Assembly: GCF_900258045.1 (NCBI RefSeq)
Contig: NZ_OGVD01000003.1
Span: forward strand, 62,001 to 126,000
DNA from: Sphingorhabdus sp. EL138
GTDB taxonomy: Bacteria; Pseudomonadota; Alphaproteobacteria; Sphingomonadales; Sphingomonadaceae
Direction of reading: 5' to 3'
Length of the DNA stretch: 64,000 nt
A program made the position numbers and the translations under genes. Below are positions 26,059 to 35,544 of this stretch, in pieces. The notes under the pieces were generated by a model. That model was not told where the DNA came from. It made no database searches and was given only the letters and a program-made list of their open reading frames with translations. The first letter of the stretch is position 1; each line of letters starts with the position of its first letter.

Positions 26059-28251
26059 ATGACAGTTTTGAAAATTTCGGCATCGGCTTCGGCAATGGCG
26101 CTAACCTTGGCTATGGCAACGCCATCCCATGCCCAAGGCGATAATGAAAGCGGCGTAGAAGATTCCTCGCCTATTGTTGTGACCGGGCTTCGGCAGGCCT
26201 ATCGCGGGGATTTTGAAGTGCTTGAAACGCCGCAAGCTGAACAAATTATCGACAATGAAACGCTTGTCGACTTCGGTGCCGAAGATCTGGTGAGTGCGCT
26301 GGACCTGTCTGCCTCAGTCGCTCGGCAAAATAATTTTGGCGGACTGTGGAATGCGTTTTCGGTCCGCGGTTTTTCCGGTGACATCAATCTACCGAGCGGC
26401 TTTCTCGTCAACGGTTTCAATGCCGGGCGCGGCTTTGGTGGTCCTCGTGATATTGCCGGCATCGAGTCCGTTGAAGTTCTAAAGGGACCCCGGTCAGCCC
26501 TTTTTGGACGAGGTGAGCCGGGGGGCACAGTCAACATAGTCACCAAGCGTCCTGAATTTGTAACCACGGGTTATATCCGCGGTACGATCGGAAGCTGGGA
26601 GCAATATCGTATTGAAGGCGATGTCCAGACAACGCTTGGTTCGAATGACCAACTGGGAATCCGTCTGGTCGGTTTTTTTGAAGATGCTGAAAGCTTTCGC
26701 GAAACGGTCGAAACAGAGCGCTTTGGCCTTTATCCTTCTCTAACCTGGAAGATCGGCGAGTATACCCGCGCGACCTATGAGCTGGAATATACAAGGCAAG
26801 ATATCCCGTTCGATCGCGGTGTCGCTTTTACTGAAGAATTTGGTTTTACACCTCGCAGGACATTTGTGGGCGAACCCGGCGATGGACCGATCGAGACGGA
26901 GGTTCTTGGCCATCAATTCGAAATCCAGCACGATTTCTCGGACAATTGGAGCCTGCTTACCGGTATTGGTTTCCGGGAGACCTCGCTGGTCGGCAACGCA
27001 TCAGAAACAAATTTCGAGGGTCGTCAGACCTTGTTCGAGGACGGACGTACCCTTTCCCGGTTCTTCCGTTTTCGCGACTTCGATTCCGAATATCTTGTCC
27101 TTCGTGCAGAGATCGCGGGCGAATTTAACACCGGTTCCCTGCGCCACCGGATATTGGTCGGTGCGGATTACGACCGTTTCGACAACAGCCTGTTTATCCA
27201 GCGCTTTCGCCCCGGGTTTTTCCCTACAGGTACCGACATCAGCACGCTGGACCCTGCCGAATATCTGTTCCTTGACGTGTTTGATCCGATCTATGGACAG
27301 TTCCCACAACCTGTGCCGGGACCGAATACCGATCGCGAAGAGGTGCTCAAAGGGTTCGGTTTTTACTTCCAGGACCAGATGGATATCACCGATCGTCTGC
27401 AAATCCGTTTGGGTGGGCGGTTTGATGATTTCAAACAGGACCTGACCAATTTGCGCGCCACACCAGCGACCACCATAACGACCTCGGATACCCGTTTTTC
27501 TCCGCAGGTCGGGGCAGTGTACCAGGTTGATGACGGGATCAGCATCTACGCGTCCTATGGTGAAGGCTTCCGCCAACAAACCGGTTCCGACTTCCTGGGC
27601 AACCAGTTCGACCCGAACATCACCGAATCTGCTGAAATCGGGATCAAGGCGGACCTGGGAACCTATTTCAACGGGGTTAATGGCGCCGTCACGCTCACCG
27701 CCTTTCAGGTCGATCAAAGCAATATTCTGGTGAATGATGATCGGCCGGAGGCAGTGGCGGCGGGATTCTTCTCTATCCCGGCCGGTGAGGCACGCAGCCG
27801 CGGCATTGAGTTCGATGCCAATCTGGCTTTTGACAGCGGTCTGAGTATTTGGTTCTCTTACGCTCATACCGACGCGGAGTTTACCAATAGCAACCCCGAT
27901 GCGGACTTTGGCGCGCTGATCGAAGATGGCGACCCGCTGATCAACTCGCCGGACCATCAGCTGAGCCTTCTGGTCAGTCAGTCCTTCAACATAGCCGATG
28001 TCCCAGCACAATTGGGCGGCGGTGTGTTGCATGTCGGTGAACGGCTTGGCTGGACAGGTTTTGATTTCTTCTTGCCTGACTACACTACCGTCCGCTTGTT
28101 CGGGAAAGTGGAGCCTGTCGAGGGTCTCGCGCTTCGTTTCGATGTCGATAACCTGTTCAATGAGACGTTCTACACCAACTCCTTTGCCGATGTTTGGGTC
28201 CAACCGGGCGCACCGCGCCGGTTCCGTTTCACGGCATCCTATTCATTTTAG
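26059..28251 (+). CDS. TonB-dependent receptor, siderophore/metal type
   Basis: A 730-residue outer-membrane receptor. The signal peptide ends near ATPSHAQG. A TonB box-like SPIVVTG follows, then the plug (DLSASVARQNNFGG, SVRGFSGDINLPSGFLVNG, GIESVEVLKGPRSALFGRGEPGGTVNIVTKRP), the strongest signature of the FhuA/FoxA-like siderophore receptor class. The 22-strand barrel ends with RRFRFTASYSF, the expected aromatic C-terminus. Given the Zur-like box, it is likely to import a zinc or zinc-ligand complex; an iron ligand remains possible. The ATG at 26059 was chosen because it begins the signal peptide; the open frame reaches back into the MerC gene. Confidence 0.9.
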   Translation: MTVLKISASASAMALTLAMATPSHAQGDNESGVEDSSPIVVTGLRQAYRGDFEVLETPQAEQIIDNETLVDFGAEDLVSALDLSASVARQNNFGGLWNAFSVRGFSGDINLPSGFLVNGFNAGRGFGGPRDIAGIESVEVLKGPRSALFGRGEPGGTVNIVTKRPEFVTTGYIRGTIGSWEQYRIEGDVQTTLGSNDQLGIRLVGFFEDAESFRETVETERFGLYPSLTWKIGEYTRATYELEYTRQDIPFDRGVAFTEEFGFTPRRTFVGEPGDGPIETEVLGHQFEIQHDFSDNWSLLTGIGFRETSLVGNASETNFEGRQTLFEDGRTLSRFFRFRDFDSEYLVLRAEIAGEFNTGSLRHRILVGADYDRFDNSLFIQRFRPGFFPTGTDISTLDPAEYLFLDVFDPIYGQFPQPVPGPNTDREEVLKGFGFYFQDQMDITDRLQIRLGGRFDDFKQDLTNLRATPATTITTSDTRFSPQVGAVYQVDDGISIYASYGEGFRQQTGSDFLGNQFDPNITESAEIGIKADLGTYFNGVNGAVTLTAFQVDQSNILVNDDRPEAVAAGFFSIPAGEARSRGIEFDANLAFDSGLSIWFSYAHTDAEFTNSNPDADFGALIEDGDPLINSPDHQLSLLVSQSFNIADVPAQLGGGVLHVGERLGWTGFDFFLPDYTTVRLFGKVEPVEGLALRFDVDNLFNETFYTNSFADVWVQPGAPRRFRFTASYSF

Positions 28252-28290
28252 TCCGGAGGACCAGACGAGAGTCGTTTAGCATAGAGAACC

Positions 28291-29451
28291 ATGACCAACG
28301 AAAACATGCCAGCATCACGCATTGCCTCTATCGATACCATGCGGGGCCTCGTTATCATGCTGATGATGCTCGATCATGTGCGCGAGCGGTTTTTCATGCA
28401 TGTCCGCACAGGTGACCCGATCGCTGACACGATAGAGCCGGATCTGTTCTTCACGCGCATGCTCACGCATTTGTGCGCGCCGGTTTTCATTTTCCTCGCC
28501 GGCATGTCCGCTTGGCTTTACGCCCATCCGCGAGACGGAGAATATCGGTCGCCGTCCATGTTCCTGTTCAAGCGCGGTCTTGTCATTATTGCGATCGAAA
28601 TAGTGCTTTACTACCTTGTCTGGGCAGACAGCTTTCCAAACTTTCTTTTTCTGCAAGTGCTTTGGGCGATTGGGCTTTGCATGGTTGCGCTATCCATCGC
28701 CAGCCGATTGAATTACTGGGTCATCGGTGCCTTGGGGTTCCTCATCGTGCTGGGCCACAATATTCTGGTGCCGATCAACTTCGAGCCCGGTGAATTAGGA
28801 TATATCCCATGGGCCATTCTGCACGATGGCGGTGAACTGGGGAAGATCGGCCCTCTGACGATAAACTTGTCTTATCCCAGCCTGCCATGGTTTGGTGTTA
28901 TTCTTTTGGGCTATTTTGCCGGTCCGCTCTTCGCAAAGTCCATGTCTGTCGTGAGGCGGCGGCAATGGCTCATCGGCCTCGGCGCATCGTGTCTTGCTCT
29001 TCTGTTGGTCCTGCGCGGGTTCAACATCTACGGGGAGACGATCCCCTGGACGAGACAAGAGACGGGAATTGAGACAGTGATGTCGTTCATCAACTTCACC
29101 AAATATCCGCCGTCGCTCGACTACATATTGCTCACGCTGGGCCTAGGCCTGCTGATGCTCGCCTGGCTTGAGATGGTGAAAAAGCAAAACTGGTTGCTGG
29201 ACCTGATGCAGACATTCGGGTCCATTCCGATGTTCATCTATGTTCTGCATCTCTATGTTTTACTGGCCGCCTATTGGATCCTCTATGCGATATTCGGCGC
29301 AACGCAAGGTGAGCGCTATGGTCTGGACAGCGTTCTGTGGATCTGGGTTGGTATGTTCCTGCTAGTCGCGGTGCACTACCCGATCGCAAAGGTCTTTGCT
29401 GACTACAAGCACCGTGAAAAGCGCAACAAGCCATGGCTCAGCTATTTCTAA
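28291..29451 (+). CDS. DUF1624/HGSNAT-like membrane acyltransferase-like protein
   Basis: A 386-residue protein with about ten membrane helices. It begins ASIDTMRGLVIMLMMLDHVRERFF, where the R-G-L and D-H match DUF1624 and the heparan-alpha-glucosaminide N-acetyltransferase-like family; CAPVFIFLAGMSAWLY is the next family motif, and PSLPWFGVILLGYFAG follows. The role in bacteria is unknown; an acyl transfer across the membrane is a fair guess. It lies 39 bases after the receptor in the same direction and is therefore probably in the same regulon. Confidence 0.75.
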   Translation: MTNENMPASRIASIDTMRGLVIMLMMLDHVRERFFMHVRTGDPIADTIEPDLFFTRMLTHLCAPVFIFLAGMSAWLYAHPRDGEYRSPSMFLFKRGLVIIAIEIVLYYLVWADSFPNFLFLQVLWAIGLCMVALSIASRLNYWVIGALGFLIVLGHNILVPINFEPGELGYIPWAILHDGGELGKIGPLTINLSYPSLPWFGVILLGYFAGPLFAKSMSVVRRRQWLIGLGASCLALLLVLRGFNIYGETIPWTRQETGIETVMSFINFTKYPPSLDYILLTLGLGLLMLAWLEMVKKQNWLLDLMQTFGSIPMFIYVLHLYVLLAAYWILYAIFGATQGERYGLDSVLWIWVGMFLLVAVHYPIAKVFADYKHREKRNKPWLSYF

Positions 29452-29538
29452 TGGCGCTCTCCCTCCAGCCAGCATGCCCCCAAACGCGCGCCATACCCGT
29501 TTCGTGTCCTCAATCTTTAAGTCAGGGAAAACAGTATT

Positions 29539-30258
29539 ATGACCTCGCCACTTGAAGCTCGTTCCCTCTCACTGAATCGCGAAGGAAATGCTGTACTAAA
29601 CGGTGTTTCTTTCGCGGTTGCGGAAGGGGAGGTTTTCGCCTTGCTTGGCGGCAATGGTGCAGGAAAATCGAGCACACTCCTCGCCTTTCTGGGTTTTCTG
29701 GAACCTTCCGGCGGAGAGATACTGGTCAACGGAAAAAGCGTCGCCAATGATATTGCTGCCGCGCGATCAGCAATTGCATATTTGCCTGAGGCAGCAGCGT
29801 TGTACGGCCATATGACTGCTTATGAGAATCTCAATTACTTTCTCGATTTGGCAGGCAAATCAGCCAGCGAGGCGGACTGTGACGACGCACTGAATCGGGT
29901 TGCACTTCCTGGAGAGGCCCGTTCGCGACGGTTGCAATCCTACTCAAAAGGCATGCGGCAAAAAATGGCGATCGCGCTTGCGCTATTGCGCAAAACTCCG
30001 ATCCTGTTGCTTGATGAACCGACCTCTGGCCTGGATCCGGTCGCGATCGATGAATTCCATGATCTGGTGAAAGATCTGGCTGGCGCCGGCCAGACAATAT
30101 TGATGGTCACACATGATGTTTACGGCGCCTGCCAGGTCGCCGATCGGGTCGGATTGCTTAGGCGCGGTCAATTGGTCGGTAGCTTTGCCGCAGAGAATGG
30201 TGAGCGGATTGATACGGAAACCGTGCATGCGGCCTTTGCCGAGCGAGAAACCGCATGA
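29539..30258 (+). CDS. ABC transporter ATP-binding protein (ABC-2/NosF type)
   Basis: A 239-residue ATPase. Walker A is LLGGNGAGKSST, the signature is SYSKGMRQKM (the variant S-x-G-M-x-Q form of ABC-2 exporters), Walker B is ILLLDEPTSGLDP and the H-loop is MVTHDVYGA. It pairs with the two permeases that follow; its stop overlaps the next ATG by four bases. Such Ccm/Nos-like ABC-2 systems usually export or act on envelope components rather than importing metal. Confidence 0.9.
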   Translation: MTSPLEARSLSLNREGNAVLNGVSFAVAEGEVFALLGGNGAGKSSTLLAFLGFLEPSGGEILVNGKSVANDIAAARSAIAYLPEAAALYGHMTAYENLNYFLDLAGKSASEADCDDALNRVALPGEARSRRLQSYSKGMRQKMAIALALLRKTPILLLDEPTSGLDPVAIDEFHDLVKDLAGAGQTILMVTHDVYGACQVADRVGLLRRGQLVGSFAAENGERIDTETVHAAFAERETA

Positions 30259-31691
30259 ACATGATGCTGAGGATTGCCAAAGAAGAATGGCGGCTCTGGC
30301 TGCGTTCGAAAGTGATCGTGGTGGCGACATTGATTGTCGCGGTTTTGCTAGCGGTAACCAGTGTGCTGACGGTCAACCGCATCGCCAGCGAACAGTCGCA
30401 ACGTCTTGCGCAGCAGGTTGCGGCCGAAGCAACTTTCTTTGCACAGCCGGATCGCCATCCGCACCGCATGGTCCATTATGGCCACTACGCTTTTCGTCCC
30501 CCGCCGCCGCTGGCGGCCTTCGAACCCGGTGTCGATGCGGTAACCGGCCAATCGATCTTCCTAGAGGGACACCAGCAAAATACCCCTATGTTTGCAGATA
30601 CCAAGGCGGCCGCCGATCTAGGCGGTTTTGCCTCCCTGAATCCGGCAAACCTGTATCAGTTGCTCCTGCCATTGCTGCTGATCGTGCTGGGTCACGCGTT
30701 GTTGCTGCGCGAACGTGAAAGCGGCACTTTGGCCGTGATGCTGGCGCAGGGCCAGTCAGGTGTTTCGCTAGCGATGGGTAAAGCATTAGCGTTGCTCGCT
30801 GTAATCGCGATATTCATGTTGCCGCTAGTTGCCGTCACAATCCATTCGGTTGTCCGGGGAGAGAATGGGCTTGCGGCCGTCTCGCTTGTCGGCGGCTATT
30901 TTCTATACCTCTGCGTGTGGGGCGCTATCGTTCTGGCCGCATCGATTATTCTAAAACACCGTGCCGTTTCGCTCGGCGCTCTGATTTTCATATGGCTTTT
31001 CGCGGCGCTGATCGTGCCCCGATTCGCAATCAATGCCAGTAGTGCGACCATTGACGCCCCGGGCAAGATTGAAAGCGACCTCGTCATGCTTGCGGAACAA
31101 CGCAAACTGGGCGACGGCCACAACGCTGCAGACCCGGCTTTTCAGCGCCTGCAAAAAGAGGTGCTGGAGCAATATGAAGTGGAAAAGGTCGAGGATCTGC
31201 CGATCAACTGGCGCGGGGTTGTGGCATCCTATTCCGAAGCTGAACTGACCGATTTGCTCAACGGCTATGCTGAAAATCGCATGGAGCAGGAGGCGAACCA
31301 GTCAGGGCTTTTCGATCTATTTGGTCTTGCCTCACCGACTATTGCAATCGGCTCCGTATCGCGCACCCTTGCCGGAACTGATCTGTCTACGCACCATCGT
31401 TTTTTGCGCGAGAGCGAGGCTCTTCGCTTTGATTTTGTTCAATCACTCAACGAGGTTCATGCCACTGAACTGGCTTATGAGGATGACCTTAACCGCAGCA
31501 GCGATCCGGAGGCCGAACGCCGAACAAGGGTTAATTCAGAAGCATGGCGCGCGCTCGACGAATTTCGTTTCACGCCAGATAGTGCTTCAGACAGAGTCGA
31601 TCGGGCTTCGTTTGCCTTTGGGATGCTTTTCACATGGTTGATACTGGCTTGCGCTGTCGCATTTTTTGCAGCTCGGAGGGTGCGGGTCTGA
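30255..31691 (+). CDS. ABC-2 type permease, DUF3526-like (first subunit)
   Basis: A 478-residue membrane protein. One helix near residues 20-40 is followed by a large periplasmic part (HPHRMVHYGHYAFRPPPPLAAFEPGVDAV), then a block of helices at about 135-260, a second periplasmic region and a last helix at the C-terminus (ACAVAFFAARRV). The H-x-M-x-H-Y-G-H-Y-A-F pattern after the first helix is the DUF3526/ABC-2 signature I recall from operons with TonB receptors. It shares its architecture with the next gene, and the two likely make a heterodimer. Confidence 0.8.
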   Translation: MNMMLRIAKEEWRLWLRSKVIVVATLIVAVLLAVTSVLTVNRIASEQSQRLAQQVAAEATFFAQPDRHPHRMVHYGHYAFRPPPPLAAFEPGVDAVTGQSIFLEGHQQNTPMFADTKAAADLGGFASLNPANLYQLLLPLLLIVLGHALLLRERESGTLAVMLAQGQSGVSLAMGKALALLAVIAIFMLPLVAVTIHSVVRGENGLAAVSLVGGYFLYLCVWGAIVLAASIILKHRAVSLGALIFIWLFAALIVPRFAINASSATIDAPGKIESDLVMLAEQRKLGDGHNAADPAFQRLQKEVLEQYEVEKVEDLPINWRGVVASYSEAELTDLLNGYAENRMEQEANQSGLFDLFGLASPTIAIGSVSRTLAGTDLSTHHRFLRESEALRFDFVQSLNEVHATELAYEDDLNRSSDPEAERRTRVNSEAWRALDEFRFTPDSASDRVDRASFAFGMLFTWLILACAVAFFAARRVRV

Positions 31692-32941
31692 TGGTTAGAG
31701 ATATGCTTCGAGAGTCACGTTTCCTTGCCAAGGACCGTGGTGCGCTATTCTGGCTTCTTCTGGCATTTATACTGTCCATCATTTCCGTCGCGTTTGGCGT
31801 TGCAGAAGTCCGGGACCAGCAAAGGACTATTGCAGAACTTGTCGAGGAAGATCGAGCCGACCGGGCCAATGCACTTGAAGGACAGGAAGACTGGGGCGGC
31901 GCTGCCTATTATGCTTTTCATCTGACCTATGCCCCGCCGTCCGAATTTGCTTTTGCCGCCTTGGGGCAACGCGACAGCAGCCCATGGAAACATCGCATAC
32001 GCATGCTGGCACTGGAGGGGCAGATTCATGAGGCGGACACGAAAAATGCCGATTTCGGTTTGGTCGGGCGGTTTGATTTCGCCTTTCTTGCCGCATCGGT
32101 CGCGCCACTGCTTCTCATATTGCTGCTCTATGATTTACGCGCGGCCGAACGAACAGCAAGGCGTCATGATCTGCTATTAGCGACAGCCGGATCGTCCAAA
32201 AGCCTCTGGTTGCCGAGAGCGCTGATCCGGGTGATGGCATTGTTCTTTTTATTGTTGATACCGCTATGGGCCGCGTCGGTAGTGGAAGGTGCATCACTCG
32301 GCATGATGATCCAGGCAAGCGTCGTTCTCCTAGGCACTCTGTTGATTTGGTGGTTGATTATCGAACTAATCAGCCGGATGGACGCCTCTTCATCTGTCTT
32401 GCTCACTGCATTAGTTGGACTTTGGCTTGCCTTGGCAATTGTAATCCCGGCACTTTCCAAAACTGCAATTGAAACTCGTCAGCCGCTACCGAACAGCGGA
32501 GAAATCTTGCTGCTTCAAAGAGAAACGGTGAACGATGCGTGGGATATGCCCAAGGAAGCGACAATGTCTGCATTTCTAGAAGAGCATCCTGAATGGAACG
32601 CCCACGCAACGATTGAGCAGCCTTTCGAATGGAAATGGTATTATGCCTTTCAACAACTAGGTGACATGAAAGCAGCGCCCCTGGTTACCCAATATCGCTC
32701 TGCAAGACTGGCGCGCGATCATGAGGCAGGTGTGTTTGCCTTTCTCTCCCCAACCTCTTTTGTCGAGCGGTCGTTTGAAAAATTGGCGGGTACGGATGCA
32801 GCCTCCATGATCGCCTATGAGGAATCGGTGCGTGACTTTCACGCGCAACTCAGAGCCTTCCATTACCCCAAGCTTTTCAAGGATGAACCATTTGACCGGG
32901 ACCTGCTGGGACGATTGCCAGCTTACGATCCGTCATCTTAG
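31691..32941 (+). CDS. ABC-2 type permease, DUF3526-like (second subunit)
   Basis: A 416-residue membrane protein with the same plan as the first permease: N-terminal helix (ALFWLLLAFILSIISVAFGV), periplasmic segment with AAYYAFHLTYAPPSEFAF, central helices and a periplasmic helical part with no final helix evident. The ATG at 31691 overlaps the preceding stop (TGATG), which rules out the longer frame from 31634. It is the last gene of the operon and ends 81 bases before the convergent alginate operon. Confidence 0.8.
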   Translation: MVRDMLRESRFLAKDRGALFWLLLAFILSIISVAFGVAEVRDQQRTIAELVEEDRADRANALEGQEDWGGAAYYAFHLTYAPPSEFAFAALGQRDSSPWKHRIRMLALEGQIHEADTKNADFGLVGRFDFAFLAASVAPLLLILLLYDLRAAERTARRHDLLLATAGSSKSLWLPRALIRVMALFFLLLIPLWAASVVEGASLGMMIQASVVLLGTLLIWWLIIELISRMDASSSVLLTALVGLWLALAIVIPALSKTAIETRQPLPNSGEILLLQRETVNDAWDMPKEATMSAFLEEHPEWNAHATIEQPFEWKWYYAFQQLGDMKAAPLVTQYRSARLARDHEAGVFAFLSPTSFVERSFEKLAGTDAASMIAYEESVRDFHAQLRAFHYPKLFKDEPFDRDLLGRLPAYDPSS

Positions 32942-33022
32942 GAGAGTTCTTGTCGTGAGACCATCGCTACGCGCCGACTAGCTATCGGGAATAGGGTTTT
33001 GATGATCTTGACTGTAAAAAGA

Positions 33023-34054
33023 CTATCGTTGAACCCGGCCCGAGCCGTCTCCGCCCATCAGTTTCTCGACTTCCGTTACGCTCACCCGGTTAAAATCACC
33101 CAAGATGGAATGTTTAAGGCAGCTTCCCGCGACCGCAAATTCCAGGGATTGCTGCGGATCATCATAGGCATTGAGACCGTATATCAACGCTGAAGCGAAG
33201 CTATCCCCACCGCCGACGCGATCAACAATGTTCGTAATCTCATAGTGGCGGGACAACATAAATCCCTTGTCTCGCGTTCGCAGGCAAGCGGACCAGCCGT
33301 TGCGGTCCGCACTATGACTCTCACGAAGGGTGATCGCTATTGTCGACATGTCCGGATAAAGTTCCAACACCTTTTCCGACAGTGCTTCATATTTTCCAGT
33401 ATCTAGTTCTCCGGTTTCAACATCAACATCGGCGCTGATCCCAAGAGATTTTTGGCAGTCTTCTTCATTCGCGATGCCAACATCTACATGTTTGACCAGT
33501 TCGGACATGACTTCCGGTGCGGACTTGCCATATTTCCAGAGCTTGCCGCGGTAGTTGAAGTCGCAGGAAACGGCAACGCCAGCCTTTTTTGCTTGCTGCA
33601 CGCATTCAATACTCAGATCAGCTGCGGACTGACTCAGTGCCGGTGTAATGCCGGTTATGTGCAACCATTTTTTGCCATCAAATATAGTTTTCCAGTCGAA
33701 ATCACCAGGTCGGCATTCGCTGATTGCCGAATGCTTACGATCATAAACAACTTTGGAGGGTCTCTGGTTAGCCCCTGCCTCCAGATAATATATCCCGACA
33801 CGATCTCCTGATCTTCGAATTTGGGTCGTATCAACACCAAAACGCCGTAACTCTCCAATCGCTGATGCTCCAATATCATTATCGGGCAATGCGGTGACGA
33901 ATCCGGCTGACAGACCATAGTTGCTAAGTGCGACCGCGACATTGGCTTCACCGCCGCCAAATGTGGCTTCAAATGCCGGTGACTGAAAAAACCGTTCATG
34001 GCCCGGTGTTTTCAGCCGCAGCATGATTTCGCCGAAAGATAAATATTCCGCCAT
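33023..34054 (-). CDS. kdgK: 2-keto-3-deoxygluconate kinase
   Basis: A 343-residue PfkB-family kinase. The start [42 protein letters not shown] is typical of KdgK, with the GGGE-x-N sugar-site motif. The C-terminal signature is [16 protein letters not shown] with the catalytic Asp. It phosphorylates KDG to KDPG in the cytoplasm, the step after DEH reduction in alginate breakdown. It is the last gene of the alginate operon, 11 bases after eda. Confidence 0.92.
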   Translation of the reverse strand: MAEYLSFGEIMLRLKTPGHERFFQSPAFEATFGGGEANVAVALSNYGLSAGFVTALPDNDIGASAIGELRRFGVDTTQIRRSGDRVGIYYLEAGANQRPSKVVYDRKHSAISECRPGDFDWKTIFDGKKWLHITGITPALSQSAADLSIECVQQAKKAGVAVSCDFNYRGKLWKYGKSAPEVMSELVKHVDVGIANEEDCQKSLGISADVDVETGELDTGKYEALSEKVLELYPDMSTIAITLRESHSADRNGWSACLRTRDKGFMLSRHYEITNIVDRVGGGDSFASALIYGLNAYDDPQQSLEFAVAGSCLKHSILGDFNRVSVTEVEKLMGGDGSGRVQR

Positions 34055-34065
34055 GTTAAAACTCC

Positions 34066-34719
34066 TTATGGCCTCGCCGCTTTAGCGAGCGCGACAGCCT
34101 CAATCGCCAATTTTGTAATTGCATTATAGTCGCCGGCCTCAATCGATCCTTTAGGGGTCAGCCAGCTGCCGCCGCAGGCAATCACTGATGGAACAGCCAG
34201 AAATTCGGAGAGGTTTTTCGCGGAAACGCCGCCCGTTGGCATGAAACGCATTTCGCGAAATACCGATGATAATGCCTTTAGCATCGGAACACCCCCTGCG
34301 AGCTTCGCCGGGAAAAATTTCACGGTGCGCAGACCCAAAGCATAAGCCCGCTGCACTTCGCCCGCCGTCATCGTGCCGGCAAACATCGGCGTTGATCGAT
34401 CAAGGCAATATCGCGCTACCGAATCTACCAGACCGGGTGAAACCACAAACTGCACACCTCGTGACAAGACCTGTTCAGCCTGATCAACGGTGAGCACAGT
34501 GCCCGCGCCAACGATTATGCCATAGGCTTCCTTGACAATCGCTTCCATACAATCCAGCGCTGCGTCGGTTCTGAGAACGACTTCGACAACGTCCAAACCG
34601 CCAGCCTGAAGCGCCTTTGCAGTGTGTACAGCGACACCCGGGTCATCAGCCTCTATCAACGGAACGATAGGAGCGGCTTGGAATTTGTCTTCCAATGAAT
34701 TTGCCGTCATTTCACTCAT
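34066..34719 (-). CDS. eda: 2-dehydro-3-deoxyphosphogluconate aldolase
   Basis: A 217-residue aldolase of the KDPG/KHG family. The active-site Glu and Arg lie in [12 protein letters not shown], the phosphate-binding loop in [10 protein letters not shown], and the Schiff-base Lys in [22 protein letters not shown] and ACGGSWLTP complete the family pattern. It splits KDPG into pyruvate and glyceraldehyde-3-phosphate, ending the alginate route. It sits between kdgK and the DEH reductase gene with short gaps. Confidence 0.94.
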   Translation of the reverse strand: MSEMTANSLEDKFQAAPIVPLIEADDPGVAVHTAKALQAGGLDVVEVVLRTDAALDCMEAIVKEAYGIIVGAGTVLTVDQAEQVLSRGVQFVVSPGLVDSVARYCLDRSTPMFAGTMTAGEVQRAYALGLRTVKFFPAKLAGGVPMLKALSSVFREMRFMPTGGVSAKNLSEFLAVPSVIACGGSWLTPKGSIEAGDYNAITKLAIEAVALAKAARP

Positions 34720-34749
34720 ATCTTACTCGCTTGTTTCATGAGCCCGTTG

Positions 34750-35505
34750 TTATGAGAACAAGAGGCCGCCGTTGATATCAATATTCGTTCCGGTGATGAA
34801 AGAGGCCTCACCGGATGCGAGATAGGCGACCGCATCGGCGGTTTCTTCCGCGCGGCCCTGACGGCGTAACGGTGTCGAATTGGCAACATTTTCGCGCACA
34901 GCGTCTTTTGTGAACTTGTCGTGGAAAGTCGTAGCAATCATGCCGGGGCAGAGAGAGTTTACTCGGATACCTTTGGGCCCCAGTTCCTTGGCCATACTGC
35001 GTGTAAACGTCATTACCGCACCCTTCGAAGTGGCATAAGCAGATGCGCCCGGTCCGCCGCCATCACGGCCAGCCTGTGATGCAAGGTTCACGATCGCGCT
35101 GCCTTCGGGCATATAAGGTACAGTTGCTTTGGTGACTAGGAAGGTCGATGTCGCGTTGAGCTGCATGACATGGTTGAAAAATTCTTCGTCCATCTGGTCC
35201 AGCGTTTTGCGTTCAACCATGCCGCCTGTAACATTGATGACGATGTCAATCGCATTGCCAAAAGAATTGCGTGCCTGATCAACCAAATTGGTCACGTCGG
35301 CTTGCTTGGTCATATCGCCCTGTACCAGCAACGCCTTGCCGCCAGCGGCTTCGATTTCCGCAATGGTGGCATCGCCATCGTCTTTGTTGTTACAATAGTT
35401 GACGACAACATTTGCGCCTTCTGACGCCAGTTTGACGGATATCGCCCGGCCAATGTCTCTGCTTCCGCCGGTTATAATTGCTGTTTTACCGTTTAATTTA
35501 GCCAT
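34750..35505 (-). CDS. SDR-family DEH reductase (alginate pathway)
   Basis: A 251-residue classical SDR. The cofactor site is ITGGSRDIGRAIS, the structural NAG-equivalent is NVTGGMVERK, and the catalytic YxxxK appears in GASAYATSKGAVMTF after a Ser in NLASQAGRDGGG. The C-terminal FITGTNIDINGGLLFS is standard. Basic residues after the first strand (SRD-x-G-R) may favour NADPH. Location between transporter and Eda genes of an alginate operon supports reduction of 4-deoxy-L-erythro-5-hexoseulose uronate (DEH) to KDG; the exact substrate is inferred from context. Confidence 0.88.
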   Translation of the reverse strand: MAKLNGKTAIITGGSRDIGRAISVKLASEGANVVVNYCNNKDDGDATIAEIEAAGGKALLVQGDMTKQADVTNLVDQARNSFGNAIDIVINVTGGMVERKTLDQMDEEFFNHVMQLNATSTFLVTKATVPYMPEGSAIVNLASQAGRDGGGPGASAYATSKGAVMTFTRSMAKELGPKGIRVNSLCPGMIATTFHDKFTKDAVRENVANSTPLRRQGRAEETADAVAYLASGEASFITGTNIDINGGLLFS

Positions 35506-35544
35506 TTTTTTTCCTGTTTTTAGAACATTGAAGTTTAGGTTGTT

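Noticed and set aside
27001-28203. 400-codon antisense ORF inside the TonB receptor gene
   Set aside because: The receptor frame has full family signatures; the antisense frame is a codon-bias shadow.
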